A stretch of DNA of 64,000 bases from Cyclobacteriaceae bacterium (GTDB lineage Bacteria; Bacteroidota; Bacteroidia; Cytophagales; Cyclobacteriaceae): assembly GCA_016786495.1 (NCBI GenBank), contig JAEUUJ010000083.1:62001-126000 (forward strand), in the 5' to 3' direction. Each line of letters opens with the position of its first letter. The first letter of the stretch is position 1. Below are positions 9,053 through 21,065 of this stretch, piece after piece. Below the pieces are notes generated by a model, which was not told the origin of the DNA, made no database searches, and saw only the letters and a program-made list of their open reading frames with translations. The position numbers were made by a program, and so were the translations under genes.

Positions 9053-12000
9053 TTAGTCCTGCAGCTCTTTCTCGCGATCCTTCTGCTTCGTTTCATTTGC
9101 TTCTACGAAGGCATCGTACTCGTCTTTATGCGTCACGATCATGTCTACGTACTTGCGCTGACCCGTTCCGGCAGGGATCAGGTGACCTACGATCACGTTC
9201 TCCTTCATGCCCATCAGTGCATCGCGCTTACCGCGGATCGCGGCTTCGCTCAACACTTTAGTTGTTTCCTGGAACGATGCTGCTGACAGCCAGCTTTCAG
9301 TTTTCAACGATGCCTGGGTAATACCCTGAAGCGTTGGTCTTGAAACCGCAGCTAATGCATCGCGTACTTCTACGAGCTTCTTGTCGTTTCTGCGCAGCGT
9401 TGAGTTCTCATCGCGGAGTTCACGTGCCGTAATAATCTGGCCCGGCTTGAACCGCTCGGAGTCTCCCGCTTCGATCACAACTTTCTTATCAAGAATCAAG
9501 TCGTTCTCTTCACGGAACGTAAGCTTGTCAACAAATTCTCCCGGAAGGAAGGTTGTATCGCCCGGATCGAGGATTTCAACTTTCTGCATCATCTGGCTTA
9601 CGATACACTCGATGTGCTTGTCGTTGATCTTCACACCCTGCAGACGGTAAACTTCCTGAATTTCATTCACCAGGTATTCCTGTACTGCAGTTGGTCCTTT
9701 GATCGCCAGGATATCGCCCGGAGAAATTGATCCGTCAGACAATGGCTGACCTGCTTTCACAAAGTCGTTATCCTGAACCAAAATGTGTTTCGACAACGGT
9801 ACGAGGTAACGCTTCTGAACACCATCACGTGATTCGATGAAGATTTCACGGTTACCGCGCTTGATACCACCATAGGTTACTACACCGTCAATCTCACTCA
9901 CTACTGCAGGGTTTGAAGGATTACGCGCTTCAAACAATTCCGTCACACGAGGAAGACCTCCGGTAATATCACGTGACTTACCATACGTACGCGGGATTTT
10001 CACCAGCACCTGGCCAGGCTTAATCTTATCGCCTTCATCCACCGCAAGGTGAGCCCCTACCGGGATGTTGTATGATTTAGTCTCTGATTTACCCTTCACG
10101 ACAATCGCAGGGTTTTTAGTCTTGTCACGTGTCTCAGTAATAACTTTCTCACGGTGACCAGTCTGTTCGTCAGATTCTTCCTTGTACGTGATACCTTCGA
10201 TAATGGCTTCGTATCCGATCTCACCCTCGAATTCCGACAAGATCACAGCGTTGTAAGGATCCCAGAAGCAAAGCTCCTCGCCTTTATCAACTTTCTGCTT
10301 GTCTTTCACCTTCAGGTAAGCACCGTAAGGAACGTTGTTAGAAATCAACACGCGGCCGTTCTCCTTATCCAGTATACGAATCTCTCCTGTACGACCCATT
10401 ACAACCGTTACTTTATTGCCTTCACGGTCTGTTGTGTCGATGGTACGGATACCTTCAAATTCAACTACTCCCGGGAACTTCGCTTTAATGTTTGCATCAA
10501 CCGCAATGTTCGATGCTGTACCACCCACGTGGAATGTACGGAGGGTAAGCTGTGTTCCAGGTTCACCGATTGACTGAGCCGCGATCACACCTACTGCTTC
10601 ACCAGACTGTACCATTTTACCGGTAGCCAGGTTACGGCCGTAACATTTTGCGCAACCACCCATCTTCGATTCACAAGTCAGGATCGAGCGGATCTCCACT
10701 TCTTCGATAGAAGTTTCTTCGATACGTTTTGCGATTTCTTCTGTGATTTCTTCGTTGGCAGCAAGGATCAACTCCTCGTTCAACGGATCATAGATATTGT
10801 GTACGGTTACACGGCCGAGGATACGCTCTGACAAAGGCTCAACTATATCTTCGTTGTCTTTCAATGCCTGAACTTTCAATCCGCGCAACGTGCCGCAATC
10901 TTCTTCTGTAATTACCAGGTCGTGTGCAACGTCAACCAACCTACGAGTCAGGTAACCTGCATCGGCTGTTTTCAACGCTGTATCGGCAAGACCTTTACGT
11001 GCACCGTGTGTAGAGATAAAGTACTCCAACACGTCCAAACCTTCTTTAAAGTTCGAAAGGATCGGGTTCTCGATGATCGAACCAACTGAACCGGCAAGGT
11101 TCTTCTGCGGTTTTGCCATCAAACCACGCATACCTCCGAGCTGACGAATCTGTTCACGGGAACCACGGGCTCCTGAGTGCATCATCATGTAGATCGGGTT
11201 GAAGCCCTGGTTATCATCTTCCAGCTGACGCATCAGTGTGTTGGTCAGCATGGTGTTCGCACGTGTCCAGATATCGATTACCTGGTTGTAACGTTCGTTG
11301 TCGGTGATAAGACCCATCATGTAGTTGTTCCAAACGGCATCAACTTCTTTCTGCGCTTCTCCTACGAATTTTTCTTTTTCAACCGGAATCTTCACGTCAT
11401 TCAATCCCATTGACAAACCTCCGCGGTACGCCATCTGGAAACCGAGCTCCTTGATATCATCCAGGAATTTAGCAGCCTTGGAAGGGCCAGCTGTCTTATA
11501 AACATCTGCGATAATCGTTTGCAGTTTCTTCTTGGTCAACAATTCATCTACGAAGCCTGTTTCTTCAGGAACGTATTGATTGAATAACACCCGGCCCACA
11601 ACGGTATCGATCAGCTTGTAAGAATGCTTGCCTGTCTTCTTATCTTTTACCTGAACCCGCACTTTAATGTTTGCATGCTTCGAAAGTTTGCCTTCGTTGA
11701 ATGCAATCACGATCTCCTCAGTTGAGTAGAACTTGCGGCCCTCGCCAACGACTGGATGTTCAGGTGTACTCTTTCTTCCTTTTGTCAGGTAGTAGAGACC
11801 AAGCACCATGTCTTGAGAAGGTACGGTTACCGGTGCACCGTTCGCAGGGTTTAGAATGTTGTGCGATGACAACATTAGTAACGAAGCTTCAAGAATCGCC
11901 TCTTGTCCGAGCGGTACGTGAACAGCCATCTGGTCACCGTCAAAGTCAGCGTTAAACGCTGTACACACGAGCGGGTGGAGCTGGATAGCTTTTCCTTCGA

Positions 12001-13366
12001 TCAGCTTCGGCTGGAAAGCCTGGATACCCAGTCTGTGGAGCGTAGGGGCACGGTTCAAAAGAACGGGATGTCCTTTCAATACGTTTTCCAAAATATCCCA
12101 GATCACAGGATCCTTGCGGTCAACAATTTTCTTAGCCGACTTCACCGTCTTCACAATTCCTCTTTCGATGAGCTTGCGGATAATAAACGGCTTGAACAAT
12201 TCGGCCGCCATATCTTTTGGCAGACCGCACTCATGCAATTTCAATTCAGGACCCACCACAATTACGGAACGGCCTGAGTAGTCAACACGCTTACCCAACA
12301 GGTTCTGACGGAAACGTCCCTGCTTACCTTTCAGCATGTCGCTCAAAGACTTCAGCGCACGGTTACCATCTGAACGAACAGCATTCACTTTACGTGAGTT
12401 GTCGAACAGCGAGTCAACCGCTTCCTGGAGCATACGCTTCTCGTTACGAAGGATCACTTCAGGAGCTTTGATATCGATCAAACGCTTCAGACGGTTGTTA
12501 CGGATAATCACACGTCTGTAGAGGTCGTTCAAGTCAGAGGTAGCAAAACGGCCACCATCCAACGGAACTAACGGACGCAATTCCGGTGGAATTACAGGCA
12601 CCATTTTAATAACCATCCACTCAGGCTTGTTCTCTACGCGTGTATTCGCATCGCGGAAAGCTTCAACAACTTTCAAACGCTTCAACGCTTCAGCTTTACG
12701 CTGCTGTGAAGTGTCGGTTGCTGCCTGGTGACGAAGATCGTATGACAACTGGTCAAGCTGAAGGCGTGACAACAGCATCTCCAGTGCATCAGCACCCATC
12801 TTCGCGATAAATTTCTTCGGATCGTTGTCATCCAGCATCTGGTTCTCACGCGGAAGCTTGTCGATGATGTCGAGATATTCTTCTTCTGTTAAGAAGTCCA
12901 TCCGGTTCACACCGTCTTCTTCCTTGATACCCGGCTGAATAACTACGTAGCGCTCATAATAAATAATCTGGTCGAGCTTCTTGGTTGGAAGACCCAGGAG
13001 ATAACCGATTTTATTAGGAAGCGAACGGAAATACCAGATGTGAGCTACAGGCACCACCAGTTCGATGTGACCCATACGCTCGCGTCTTACTTTCTTCTCG
13101 GTAACTTCTACACCGCAACGGTCGCAGATAATGCCTTTGTACCGAATGCGCTTGTATTTACCGCAGTGACATTCCCAGTCTTTCACCGGACCGAAGATGC
13201 GCTCGCAGAACAACCCGCCCATTTCAGGCTTGTAGGTTCTGTAGTTGATCGTCTCCGGCTGGGTTACTTCACCGTGCGAGCTTTCCAGGATTGACTCCGG
13301 AGAAGCAAGGCTGATGGTGATCGTAGAGAAGTCGCTGTTGATTTTTTTATTTTTTCTGAAAGACAT
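9053..13366 (-). CDS. rpoC: DNA-directed RNA polymerase beta' subunit
   Basis: 1437 residues. The N-terminal zinc ribbon is [20 protein letters not shown]. The catalytic Mg-binding motif [12 protein letters not shown] is intact, and a second zinc site [15 protein letters not shown] precedes [20 protein letters not shown] (bridge helix/trigger loop region). It is the large catalytic subunit forming the active centre with beta. It lies 88 nt downstream of rpoB, with a hairpin in the gap, and is terminated at 8984-9024. Confidence 0.99.
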   Translation of the reverse strand: MSFRKNKKINSDFSTITISLASPESILESSHGEVTQPETINYRTYKPEMGGLFCERIFGPVKDWECHCGKYKRIRYKGIICDRCGVEVTEKKVRRERMGHIELVVPVAHIWYFRSLPNKIGYLLGLPTKKLDQIIYYERYVVIQPGIKEEDGVNRMDFLTEEEYLDIIDKLPRENQMLDDNDPKKFIAKMGADALEMLLSRLQLDQLSYDLRHQAATDTSQQRKAEALKRLKVVEAFRDANTRVENKPEWMVIKMVPVIPPELRPLVPLDGGRFATSDLNDLYRRVIIRNNRLKRLIDIKAPEVILRNEKRMLQEAVDSLFDNSRKVNAVRSDGNRALKSLSDMLKGKQGRFRQNLLGKRVDYSGRSVIVVGPELKLHECGLPKDMAAELFKPFIIRKLIERGIVKTVKSAKKIVDRKDPVIWDILENVLKGHPVLLNRAPTLHRLGIQAFQPKLIEGKAIQLHPLVCTAFNADFDGDQMAVHVPLGQEAILEASLLMLSSHNILNPANGAPVTVPSQDMVLGLYYLTKGRKSTPEHPVVGEGRKFYSTEEIVIAFNEGKLSKHANIKVRVQVKDKKTGKHSYKLIDTVVGRVLFNQYVPEETGFVDELLTKKKLQTIIADVYKTAGPSKAAKFLDDIKELGFQMAYRGGLSMGLNDVKIPVEKEKFVGEAQKEVDAVWNNYMMGLITDNERYNQVIDIWTRANTMLTNTLMRQLEDDNQGFNPIYMMMHSGARGSREQIRQLGGMRGLMAKPQKNLAGSVGSIIENPILSNFKEGLDVLEYFISTHGARKGLADTALKTADAGYLTRRLVDVAHDLVITEEDCGTLRGLKVQALKDNEDIVEPLSERILGRVTVHNIYDPLNEELILAANEEITEEIAKRIEETSIEEVEIRSILTCESKMGGCAKCYGRNLATGKMVQSGEAVGVIAAQSIGEPGTQLTLRTFHVGGTASNIAVDANIKAKFPGVVEFEGIRTIDTTDREGNKVTVVMGRTGEIRILDKENGRVLISNNVPYGAYLKVKDKQKVDKGEELCFWDPYNAVILSEFEGEIGYEAIIEGITYKEESDEQTGHREKVITETRDKTKNPAIVVKGKSETKSYNIPVGAHLAVDEGDKIKPGQVLVKIPRTYGKSRDITGGLPRVTELFEARNPSNPAVVSEIDGVVTYGGIKRGNREIFIESRDGVQKRYLVPLSKHILVQDNDFVKAGQPLSDGSISPGDILAIKGPTAVQEYLVNEIQEVYRLQGVKINDKHIECIVSQMMQKVEILDPGDTTFLPGEFVDKLTFREENDLILDKKVVIEAGDSERFKPGQIITARELRDENSTLRRNDKKLVEVRDALAAVSRPTLQGITQASLKTESWLSAASFQETTKVLSEAAIRGKRDALMGMKENVIVGHLIPAGTGQRKYVDMIVTHKDEYDAFVEANETKQKDREKELQD

Positions 13367-13414
13367 ATATCAAGTTTTCAGTTAGTGATTCATTTTCTAT
13401 TTAGGGATCAGGGG

Positions 13415-13438
13415 TTAGGCATTGTTTCTAATGCCTAA
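13415..13438 (-). other. Hairpin in the rpoB-rpoC spacer
   Basis: Perfect 9-bp inverted repeat TTAGGCATT (13415-13423) / AATGCCTAA (13430-13438) with a 6-nt loop. No T-run follows on the minus strand, so it is more likely an RNA-processing or stability element than a terminator. Confidence 0.45.
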
Positions 13439-13454
13439 TGCCCGATACCGAATT

Positions 13455-16400
13455 TTAGTTCATCGAAATCTCAAGGGCCAAGCCTCTGAGTTCATGCACC
13501 AATACGTTGAACGACTCAGGGATATTTGGCTTCCGCATGTTCTCGCCCTTCACGATTGATTCGTATGCTTTCGCACGACCAACCACATCGTCAGACTTAA
13601 TTGTGAGAATTTCCTGCAGAATATGCGATGCTCCGAATGCCTCGATCGCCCAAACCTCCATTTCTCCGAAACGCTGACCACCAAACTGTGCTTTACCACC
13701 GAGAGGCTGTTGCGTAATGAGAGAGTAAGGTCCGATAGAACGTGCGTGCATTTTATCGTCAACCAGGTGACCCAGTTTCAGCATGTATGCCACACCTACC
13801 GTAACCGGTTGATCGAAACGCTGTCCGGTCAAACCATCGTACAGGTAAGCTCTTCCAAATTCCGGAAGACCCGCTTCTTTCAATTCAGCTTGTACCTGAT
13901 CGATTGAAGCACCGTCAAAGATCGGAGTAGCATACTTACGGCCGAGTTTCAAACCAGCCCATGCCAACACCGCTTCGTACAGCTGACCGAGGTTCATACG
14001 CGATGGTACGCCCAACGGGTTCAAGCAGATATCCAACGGCGTTCCGTCTTCGAGGAAAGGCATGTCCTGATCCTGCACGATACGGGCGACAACACCCTTG
14101 TTACCGTGACGACCGGCCATCTTATCTCCTACTTTCAGTTTACGCTTCTTCGCTACATACACTTTTGCAAGCTGTACGATACCGGTAGGAAGTTCATCTC
14201 CCACTTCGAGTGTGAAACGCTCACGCTTGAAGTCACCGGCATATGAATTTCTCTTCACGAGATAGTTCTTCACAGTCTGTGCTACCAGATCATTGGTGTG
14301 ATCATCGCTTGTCCAGTTTTCCAGGCTGATGTCGGAAATCAGGTTAACCTCTTCCGGCACGCTGTAGTTACTTTCATCGCGGTAGATGTTCTTGTCAGGG
14401 AAGAGATTGCTCTCGATCACCTTCGCAGAGAACTTCACGCCTTTGCTGATTAATTCATCACCGAACTTATGCTTCACACCATTGCTGGTTTTGCCGTTCA
14501 GGATCGCAGAAAGTTTCTTGATCACTTCACCGCGCAGATCGCTCAGTTGCTTGCTGTATTTGTTCTTCAGTGCATCCAGCTCTTTCTTCGACTTGTTGCG
14601 TACATCTTTGTCGCGCTTCGGACGAGAGAACAGCTTGGTATCAATAACCACACCTTTCAGTGATGGAGGTGCCTTCATCGAAGCATCTTTCACATCACCT
14701 GCCTTGTCACCGAAGATCGCCCGGAGGAGTTTCTCTTCCGGCGTTGGGTCGGTTTCACCTTTCGGGGTGATTTTACCAATCAGGATGTCGCCTTCTTTTA
14801 CTTCCGCTCCGATCCGGATGATACCGTTTTCATCGAGGTGTTTAACCGCCTCTTCGCTCACGTTCGGGATTTCAGAAGTCAATTCTTCTTCACCGCGTTT
14901 TGTGTCGCGAACTTCAAGTTCAAACTCTTCAATGTGGATTGAAGTATAAATATCATCCCGTACCACCTTCTCGGAGATTACAATCGCATCCTCGAAGTTA
15001 TAACCCTGCCATGGCATGTAGCCTACGAGCAGGTTTCTTCCAAGGGCAAGTTCTCCGTTGTTCGTTGCATAACCTTCCACCAGTGGCTGACCTTTCACCA
15101 CGCGGTCTCCCTTGCGAACAAGCGGAGTGTGGTTGATACAGGTGTCCTGGTTGGTTCGGCGGAACTTGATCAGGTTGTACGTTTTGTATTCGTTATCAAA
15201 TGTGACAAGCTTGCGCTCATCATCCGTATCATATTTAATGATCACTTTCTTCGCATCCACGAAATCAACCACACCCGAACCTTCGGCTGTGATCAACGCA
15301 CGTGAATCCAATGCTACGCGACCTTCGAGACCGGTTCCTACAATTGGCGCCTGCGGACGTACCAACGGTACTGCCTGACGCTGCATGTTTGAACCCATCA
15401 ACGCACGGTTCGCATCATCGTGTTCAAGGAATGGAATCATGGAAGCCGCTACCGATACAATCTGGTTAGGAGCAATGTCCATGTACTTCAGATCTTTCGG
15501 TTCTACCACCGGGAAGTCACCTTCAAAACGTGCCTTCACACGCTCTTCGATAAATTCACCGTTAGGCTTAATCTTCACATTCGCCTGCGCGATGTTGTGT
15601 GTATCTTCTTCTTCGGCGGTTAAGAAAACAAGTTCTTTTGTTTTCACTTTACCATTCTCAACCTTGCGGTAAGGTGTTTCGATAAAGCCCATCTTGTTCA
15701 CTTTCGCGTGAACGCAGAGAGACGAAATCAAACCGATGTTCGGACCTTCCGGAGTTTCGATGGTACACAAACGGCCATAGTGGGTGTAGTGAACGTCACG
15801 AACCTCAAAGCCTGCACGTTCTCTTGAAAGACCGCCTGGTCCGAGTGCCGACATTCTGCGCTTGTGTGTAATCTCTGCCAATGGATTGGTTTGATCCATG
15901 AACTGAGACAACTGGTTTGTACCAAAGAATGAGTTGATTACCGAAGACAGTGTACGCGCGTTGATCAAATCAACGGGTTTGAAATCTTCGTTATCGCGAA
16001 CGTTCATTCTTTCTTTAATGGTACGCGCCATACGCGCGAGACCTACACCAAACTGCGAGTACAATTGTTCACCAACGGTACGCACGCGTCTGTTAGAAAG
16101 GTGATCGATATCATCGATCAGTGCTTTTGAGTTGATCAGACCGATCAGGTACTTCACGATCAGGATGATATCATCCTTCGTTAATACGCGGTGGTCGAAG
16201 CTCAGGTCAAGACCAAGCTTTTTGTTGATCCGGTAACGGCCAACTTCACCCAGGTCATAACGCTTTTCGCTGAAGAACAGGCTCTGGATCACATCACGCG
16301 CTGTTTGTTCGTCAGGAGCTTCTGTATTTCTTAATTGACGGTAGATCTGCTCAACCGCTTCTTTTTCGGAGTTTGAGTTATCCTTAGAAAGCGTATTGAA

Positions 16401-17324
16401 GATGATCAGGTAGTCGGCAATGTTCACATCCTCGCGGTGGAGGATAATTGACTTCACGCCAGATTCCAGGATCACGTCAGCATCTTCGGCAGAGATCAGG
16501 TGATCACGCTCGAGCAACACTTCGTTGCGGTCGATTGACACCACCTCGCCAGTATCTTCATCCACGAAGTCTTCCGTCCAGGTACGAAGCACCCGGGCAG
16601 CAAGCTTGCGGCCTACCACTTTCTTCAGTGTATTCTTGTTTGCCTCCACTTCTTCTGACAAGCCGAAGAGGTCAAGAATGTCTTTATCGGTACCGTAACC
16701 AATTGCACGGAGCAATGTAGTTACCGGGAATTTTTTCTTACGATCGATGTATGCGTACATCACGCTGTTCACATCGGTTGCGAATTCGATCCACGAACCT
16801 TTGAACGGAATGATACGTGCAGAGTAAAGTTTCGTTCCGTTGGTGTGCTTGCTCATCGCGAAGAACACACCGGGTGAACGGTGCAACTGCGATACGATGA
16901 CACGCTCAGCACCATTGATTACGAACGAACCTTTTTCGGTCATGTACGGGATATTGCCCAGGAACACTTCCTGTTCGATGGTCTCGAAATCTTCGTTGTC
17001 CTCATCGTTACAGGTGAGGCGAAGCTTTGCCTTCAGGGGCACAGAGAATGTTAATCCTCTGTCGATACACTCATCTACGTTATATTTTGGCGGATCGATT
17101 GTATAATCTACAAACTCGAGCACGAAATTTTCGCGTGAGTCGGAGATTGGGAAGTTTTCAGCGAATACTTTATATAAGCCTTCGTTCTGCCGTTTTTCGG
17201 CAGGTGTATCGATCTGCAAAAAGTCTTGAAACGACTGGAGTTGTAAATCCAGAAAGTCGGGGTAGTCGATGATCTTCTCAATGGATGAGAAATCAATTCT
17301 ACCGGTATTAGTTTTTTTTGCCAA
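13455..17324 (-). CDS. rpoB: DNA-directed RNA polymerase beta subunit
   Basis: 1289 residues. The rifampicin-binding region reads [20 protein letters not shown] then SALGPGGL, with the usual Asp, His and Ser contact residues present, so the target is wild-type-like. [14 protein letters not shown] and the C-terminal clamp segment [20 protein letters not shown] are canonical. The only possible start is TTG at 17324 (TTG GCA AAA AAA ACT): an in-frame stop (TAA) lies three codons upstream and no ATG or GTG is nearby. The start is followed by a run of eight A residues. It is 144 nt downstream of rplL. Confidence 0.98.
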   Translation of the reverse strand: MAKKTNTGRIDFSSIEKIIDYPDFLDLQLQSFQDFLQIDTPAEKRQNEGLYKVFAENFPISDSRENFVLEFVDYTIDPPKYNVDECIDRGLTFSVPLKAKLRLTCNDEDNEDFETIEQEVFLGNIPYMTEKGSFVINGAERVIVSQLHRSPGVFFAMSKHTNGTKLYSARIIPFKGSWIEFATDVNSVMYAYIDRKKKFPVTTLLRAIGYGTDKDILDLFGLSEEVEANKNTLKKVVGRKLAARVLRTWTEDFVDEDTGEVVSIDRNEVLLERDHLISAEDADVILESGVKSIILHREDVNIADYLIIFNTLSKDNSNSEKEAVEQIYRQLRNTEAPDEQTARDVIQSLFFSEKRYDLGEVGRYRINKKLGLDLSFDHRVLTKDDIILIVKYLIGLINSKALIDDIDHLSNRRVRTVGEQLYSQFGVGLARMARTIKERMNVRDNEDFKPVDLINARTLSSVINSFFGTNQLSQFMDQTNPLAEITHKRRMSALGPGGLSRERAGFEVRDVHYTHYGRLCTIETPEGPNIGLISSLCVHAKVNKMGFIETPYRKVENGKVKTKELVFLTAEEEDTHNIAQANVKIKPNGEFIEERVKARFEGDFPVVEPKDLKYMDIAPNQIVSVAASMIPFLEHDDANRALMGSNMQRQAVPLVRPQAPIVGTGLEGRVALDSRALITAEGSGVVDFVDAKKVIIKYDTDDERKLVTFDNEYKTYNLIKFRRTNQDTCINHTPLVRKGDRVVKGQPLVEGYATNNGELALGRNLLVGYMPWQGYNFEDAIVISEKVVRDDIYTSIHIEEFELEVRDTKRGEEELTSEIPNVSEEAVKHLDENGIIRIGAEVKEGDILIGKITPKGETDPTPEEKLLRAIFGDKAGDVKDASMKAPPSLKGVVIDTKLFSRPKRDKDVRNKSKKELDALKNKYSKQLSDLRGEVIKKLSAILNGKTSNGVKHKFGDELISKGVKFSAKVIESNLFPDKNIYRDESNYSVPEEVNLISDISLENWTSDDHTNDLVAQTVKNYLVKRNSYAGDFKRERFTLEVGDELPTGIVQLAKVYVAKKRKLKVGDKMAGRHGNKGVVARIVQDQDMPFLEDGTPLDICLNPLGVPSRMNLGQLYEAVLAWAGLKLGRKYATPIFDGASIDQVQAELKEAGLPEFGRAYLYDGLTGQRFDQPVTVGVAYMLKLGHLVDDKMHARSIGPYSLITQQPLGGKAQFGGQRFGEMEVWAIEAFGASHILQEILTIKSDDVVGRAKAYESIVKGENMRKPNIPESFNVLVHELRGLALEISMN

Positions 17325-17397
17325 GGTACTTTAATGTTTAAGTTCTTAAATCCCGGACGCGCTACGTATGGACAGGTACAAATACGAATAGACCGCG

Positions 17398-17415
17398 TCC
17401 CGACTGTTGTCGGGA
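17398..17415 (-). other. Hairpin in the rplL-rpoB spacer
   Basis: TCCCGAC (17398-17404) TGTT GTCGGGA (17409-17415), a perfect 7-bp stem with a tetraloop. There is no adjacent T-run on the minus strand. It lies where other bacteria carry an attenuator or RNase III processing site between ribosomal-protein and polymerase genes. Confidence 0.45.
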
Positions 17416-17468
17416 ACGAGGCCTAATCGAGTTTTTATTGAGACGGTACCTTCGCCTTCAAGAAGAAA

Positions 17469-17846
17469 TTACTTCAACTCAACTTCGGCACCAGCCTCAA
17501 CGAGTTGCTTCTTAAGGTTTTCAGCTTCGTCTTTCGGTAAACCTTCTTTGATTGTCTTAGGAGCGCCATCAACCATGTCTTTTGCTTCTTTCAAGCCAAG
17601 ACCAGTCAATTCTTTCACAAGTTTCACAATTTGAAGCTTGTTAGGGCCAGATGCTTTCAACACAACATCGAAGTTGGTTTTCTCAGCAGCAGCAGCCGCG
17701 CCACCACCTGCAGCACCACCACCTGCTACCACTGTAGCAGCAGCCGGTTCAATGCCATATGTTTCTTTCAGGTAAGAAGCTAATTCGTTTACTTCTTTTA
17801 CAGTGAGTTCAACAAGTTGATCTCCAAGAGCTTTTACGTCAGCCAT
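17469..17846 (-). CDS. rplL: 50S ribosomal protein L7/L12
   Basis: 125 residues. It has an N-terminal dimerisation region ([20 protein letters not shown]), an Ala/Gly-rich hinge (about 38-52) and the conserved C-terminal domain [20 protein letters not shown] and [20 protein letters not shown], which recruits translational GTPases. It is the flexible stalk protein of the large subunit. It follows rplJ by 33 nt and is followed by the hairpin-bearing spacer before rpoB. Confidence 0.98.
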   Translation of the reverse strand: MADVKALGDQLVELTVKEVNELASYLKETYGIEPAAATVVAGGGAAGGGAAAAAEKTNFDVVLKASGPNKLQIVKLVKELTGLGLKEAKDMVDGAPKTIKEGLPKDEAENLKKQLVEAGAEVELK

Positions 17847-17879
17847 TTTATTAAGTGTTAAAGTTTTTAGTCAATTGAT

Positions 17880-18398
17880 TTAGTTGGTTCCTGGTTGTTC
17901 GCCACCTTCCGTTCCTTTTTTGTGTAAAAGGCCTGCAATAACAGTACGGGCAGGTGATTGCAACAAGGCAATGAGTTCGCCAATGAGTTCGTCTCTCGAC
18001 TTCAACTCAGAAAGCGCATTTACGTGTTCGTCTCCGATATAAAATTCGGATTTCAGGGAGGCGGCTTTCAATACGGGCTTGCCTTCCAATTTCTTACGAA
18101 ACTCTTTGATCACTTTTGCAGGAGCGTTGCCGACCTCTTTCGAGAACATCACGCCTGAAAAGCCGCTGAGTACGTTGAAAATTGGAGAGAAGTCAGTGCC
18201 TTTCTGATTCTCCAGCGCTTTCTGAATCAATGAGTTCTTGTAAACTCTGTATTCGATACCGCTTTTGAAGCAAAGTCTTCTGAAGTTATTGATCTGCTCA
18301 ACGGTGAAACCGCTTGCATCCGTAACATAGAAGTGGGCATTGTCTGCAAACTTTTGCGTAAGCTCCTCTATAATCTGTGCTTTTTCTTCTCTGGTCAT
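17880..18398 (-). CDS. rplJ: 50S ribosomal protein L10
   Basis: 172 residues, normal length. It begins MTREEKAQIIEELTQKFAD with YVTDASGFTVEQINNFRRLC, and has GFSGVMFSKEVGNAPAKVIKEF in the middle. It anchors L7/L12 dimers at the stalk base through its C-terminal helix. It is 11 nt after rplA. Confidence 0.97.
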   Translation of the reverse strand: MTREEKAQIIEELTQKFADNAHFYVTDASGFTVEQINNFRRLCFKSGIEYRVYKNSLIQKALENQKGTDFSPIFNVLSGFSGVMFSKEVGNAPAKVIKEFRKKLEGKPVLKAASLKSEFYIGDEHVNALSELKSRDELIGELIALLQSPARTVIAGLLHKKGTEGGEQPGTN

Positions 18399-18409
18399 GT
18401 TACAATGTT

Positions 18410-19108
18410 TTAAATACCAGCAATGGAACTTGCGTCTACTTTAATGCCCGGGCTCATCGTGGTTGAGATCGCGATACTTTTGAAGTACGTACCTTTTGCC
18501 GATGAGGGTTTCAGTTTAGCAATCGTCTGGAGCATTTCCGCTGCATTGTCCTTAAGTTTATCAGGAGAGAAGGAAGCTTTCCCGATGCCAACGTGAATGA
18601 TACCAGTCTTATCAATTTTGAAGTCGATTTTACCGGCTTTTACTTCTTTCACGGCTTTACCAACTTCAAGCGTAACAGTTCCTGATTTAGGGTTTGGCAT
18701 CAAGCCGCGAGGACCTAATACTTTACCCAGTCTACCAACTTTCGCCATTACTGTAGGAGTACAGATAATAACATCAATGTCGGTCCATCCGCCTTCGATT
18801 TTTGTAATGTAATCGTCAAGGCCTACGTGTTCTGCACCGGCATCTTTTGCTTCCTGAACTTTATCAGGTGTACACAGTACCAGTACGCGAACGGTCTTAC
18901 CTAATCCATGCGGCAGGGCAACAACGCCACGTACCATCTGGTCAGATTTCTTGGGGTCAACGCCTAAGCGAACATCCAGATCAACCGAAGCATCAAACTT
19001 AGTGAAGGTGATGTCTTTCAGCATTTTGGTTGCCTCTTCCAGAGAGTAAACTTTCTCCAGATTGAATTTGGCGGTGACTGCTTTTCTGTTCTTCGAAATT
19101 CTTGCCAT
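18410..19108 (-). CDS. rplA: 50S ribosomal protein L1
   Basis: 232 residues. Conserved segments: [37 protein letters not shown] and [20 protein letters not shown]. It is the L1 stalk protein involved in E-site tRNA release, and in many bacteria it represses its own operon. It is 10 nt after rplK. Confidence 0.98.
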   Translation of the reverse strand: MARISKNRKAVTAKFNLEKVYSLEEATKMLKDITFTKFDASVDLDVRLGVDPKKSDQMVRGVVALPHGLGKTVRVLVLCTPDKVQEAKDAGAEHVGLDDYITKIEGGWTDIDVIICTPTVMAKVGRLGKVLGPRGLMPNPKSGTVTLEVGKAVKEVKAGKIDFKIDKTGIIHVGIGKASFSPDKLKDNAAEMLQTIAKLKPSSAKGTYFKSIAISTTMSPGIKVDASSIAGI

Positions 19109-19118
19109 ACCTCAAATG

Positions 19119-19562
19119 TTATTTAGCCCAGGGTGCTGTTCCAGACACGGTAACGCCCATGCTGCGCGCAGTACCTGCAATCATTTTCATTGCTGACTCA
19201 ATTTTGAATGCGTTGAGGTCAGGCATTTTCGTTTCTGCAATCTTTTTCACCTGATCCCAGGTGATTGAACCTACCTTCGTACGGTTAGGTTCTGCAGACC
19301 CCTTCTGCTTTTTCATAGCCTCTAAAATGAGGTTTGCTGCCGGAGGAGTTTTGATGACGAAGTCGAACGACTTGTCATTGTAAATCGTGATCAATACGGG
19401 TAAAAGCTGCCCGGGCTTATCCTGGGTTCTTGCATTAAACTGCTTGCAAAAATCCATGATGTTAAGACCCTTGCTACCCAGGGCCGGACCAATTGGAGGA
19501 GCCGGGTTAGCTGAGTTTCCTTTTACCTGCAGTTTCAAATATCCTGTAACTTGTTTTGCCAT
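19119..19562 (-). CDS. rplK: 50S ribosomal protein L11
   Basis: 147 residues. The N-terminal domain has [20 protein letters not shown]. The C-terminal rRNA-binding domain has [19 protein letters not shown] and [15 protein letters not shown]. It binds the GTPase-associated centre of 23S rRNA. It is 16 nt after nusG. Confidence 0.98.
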   Translation of the reverse strand: MAKQVTGYLKLQVKGNSANPAPPIGPALGSKGLNIMDFCKQFNARTQDKPGQLLPVLITIYNDKSFDFVIKTPPAANLILEAMKKQKGSAEPNRTKVGSITWDQVKKIAETKMPDLNAFKIESAMKMIAGTARSMGVTVSGTAPWAK

Positions 19563-19578
19563 TTTGCGTGGGTACTAA

Positions 19579-20145
19579 TTACTCTTGTTTTTCAACCTGC
19601 ATGTAATTCAATTCGACCGGAGTGTTCCGACCGAAAATCTTCACCATGACATTTAACTTTTTCTTTTCTTCGAATATTTCCTCTACGGTTCCGGTGAAGC
19701 CTGAGAATGGGCCGTCCATCACCTTTACAGATTCTCCTTTGATAAAAGGAGTACCCAGTTTTTCTTCGAAGCTGTCAATCTCATCAACTTTACCGAGAAT
19801 CCTGTTCACCTCTGACTGACGAAGGGCTACAGGTTCTTTGGAAGCTCCGGTTCCGTTGTTGCCGAGAAAACCAATCACACCCGGAATGTTATTCACGGTA
19901 TGATAAGCCTCCCCGTTTGATAGATCCGCAGACAGAAGTACATAACCCGGAAAGAAATTTCTTTCTCTCACGCGTTTTTTTCCGCCACGCATCTCATATA
20001 CTTTCTCAGATGGTATGAGCACCTGAGGGATATATTCTGTTAATTTTTCACGCTCGATTTCGTTCTCCAGGTAGGTTTTCACCTTTTTCTCCTGGCCGCT
20101 AACCACGCGCAAAACGTACCACTTAAGTTCACCGACTGCTGCCAT
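19579..20145 (-). CDS. nusG: Transcription elongation/antitermination factor NusG
   Basis: 188 residues. The NGN domain has WYVLRVVSGQEKKVKTYLE and FFPGYVLLSADL. The KOW motif is GESVKVMDGPFSGFTGTVEE. It binds RNA polymerase to raise processivity and can couple to S10 or Rho. It lies 11 nt after secE, the usual pairing. Confidence 0.97.
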   Translation of the reverse strand: MAAVGELKWYVLRVVSGQEKKVKTYLENEIEREKLTEYIPQVLIPSEKVYEMRGGKKRVRERNFFPGYVLLSADLSNGEAYHTVNNIPGVIGFLGNNGTGASKEPVALRQSEVNRILGKVDEIDSFEEKLGTPFIKGESVKVMDGPFSGFTGTVEEIFEEKKKLNVMVKIFGRNTPVELNYMQVEKQE

Positions 20146-20156
20146 GCTTTGTTCGG

Positions 20157-20348
20157 TTAAAATGCACTATAAAACCACTGCAAACCCGTCTTGAAAACCC
20201 AGTCAACCGCACCAATCACCAAAGCAAAAATGGTAGAGGCAACCAACACCAGGATTGCGCTGCCCTGGAGTTCGCTATAGGATGACCATGAAACTTTGTT
20301 TTTCATTTCATCCCATGATTCGGCAAAGTAATTTCCAATCTTCTGCAT
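20157..20348 (-). CDS. secE: Preprotein translocase subunit SecE
   Basis: 63 residues. A short amphipathic N-terminal helix (NYFAESWDEMKNKVSW) is followed by a single transmembrane helix (about residues 29-60, ILVLVASTIFALVIGAVDWVF). This is the compact SecE found outside gamma-proteobacteria. It forms the SecYEG clamp. It lies between tRNA-Trp and nusG, a classic order. Confidence 0.93.
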   Translation of the reverse strand: MQKIGNYFAESWDEMKNKVSWSSYSELQGSAILVLVASTIFALVIGAVDWVFKTGLQWFYSAF

Positions 20349-20400
20349 CAGTGTTACTTTAAATTCTATTCCTAAACCGACCTGAAATCGGCATTTTTAG

Positions 20401-20471
20401 CACGGGCGGAGAGATTCGAACTCCCATCAACGGTTTTGGAGACCGCTATTCTGCCATTGAACTACGCCCGT
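20401..20471 (-). tRNA. tRNA-Trp (CCA anticodon)
   Basis: Read on the minus strand: acceptor stem ACGGGCG (20465-20471) / CGCCCGT (20402-20408), D arm starting GTTCAATGGC, anticodon loop CTCCAAA giving anticodon CCA, T loop TTCGAAT, discriminator G. The 3' CCA is not encoded. A small GC hairpin with a short T stretch lies between it and secE. Confidence 0.95.
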
Positions 20472-20578
20472 TTTTTGTTGGTTCCGGGCTCATTTAAGGC
20501 AGATTTCGCTTCAGGCCCCTAACCCCCTTGAACCCATCCAATTATAGCCCCCACCGCACTCGAAGTCCAAAAAGGACT

Positions 20579-20587
20579 GCAAATTTA
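20579..20587 (-). promoter_or_regulatory. Promoter -7 element upstream of tRNA-Trp/secE
   Basis: The complement of 20579-20587 reads TAAATTTGC, a full match to TAnnTTTGC. No convincing TTG box is seen at the expected 19-nt distance. It lies 107 nt upstream of tRNA-Trp. The remainder of 20472-20735 holds no gene that I can see. Confidence 0.45.
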
Positions 20588-20735
20588 GGAGAAAATTTGG
20601 AAAAATATTAGTCTGATTGAAAATTTTCGGGTTACCTGCAGCCCTGATTTCCAGTGGCTTAGGAAACTTCAGGAAAGAAATAATTTACCTGCCCTCACCT
20701 CCGCCCTTTCCGGGCAGAATCGTGCCTGAGGACCC

Positions 20736-20768
20736 TTTTTGCTGATAAATAACCCATCAGCTACCTTG
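20736..20768 (+). promoter_or_regulatory. Candidate promoter of the YciI-like gene
   Basis: TTTTTG (20736-20741), 20 nt, then TACCTTG (20762-20768). The -7 box lacks one T of TAnnTTTG. It lies 21 nt upstream of the ATG at 20790. Confidence 0.45.
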
Positions 20769-20789
20769 TTATCGCCAACCCGAATAGCT

Positions 20790-21065
20790 ATGTATTATAT
20801 CCTGTTTTATAAAACCATTGATAACTATGTTGAGAAGCGCGTGCCCTTCCGGGAGGAGCATTTGCGGCTGGCGAACGAGGCCCGCAGCAACGGCACACTG
20901 GTGATGGCGGGAGCGCTGGCCGATCCGGCCGATGAGGCGGTGCTGGTATTCAAGGCCGAAAGCCCGAAGGTTGCCGAGGATTTTGCGAAGAACGATCCGT
21001 ATGTGAAAAACGGACTGATTACAGAATGGAAGGTACGGCCGTGGACGGTGGTAGTTGGCAGCTGA
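20790..21065 (+). CDS. YciI-like family protein
   Basis: 91 residues from the ATG at 20790; an earlier start at 20739 would overlap the candidate promoter. MYYILFYKTIDNYVEKRVPF with EEHLRLANEARSNGTLVMAG, DPADEAVLVF and FAKNDPYVKNGLITEWKVRP matches the YciI ferredoxin-like fold, including the conserved His (REEHL) and Asp (NDPYV) that mark the presumed active site. Substrate unknown. It stands alone on the plus strand inside the minus-strand translation cluster. Confidence 0.85.
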   Translation: MYYILFYKTIDNYVEKRVPFREEHLRLANEARSNGTLVMAGALADPADEAVLVFKAESPKVAEDFAKNDPYVKNGLITEWKVRPWTVVVGS

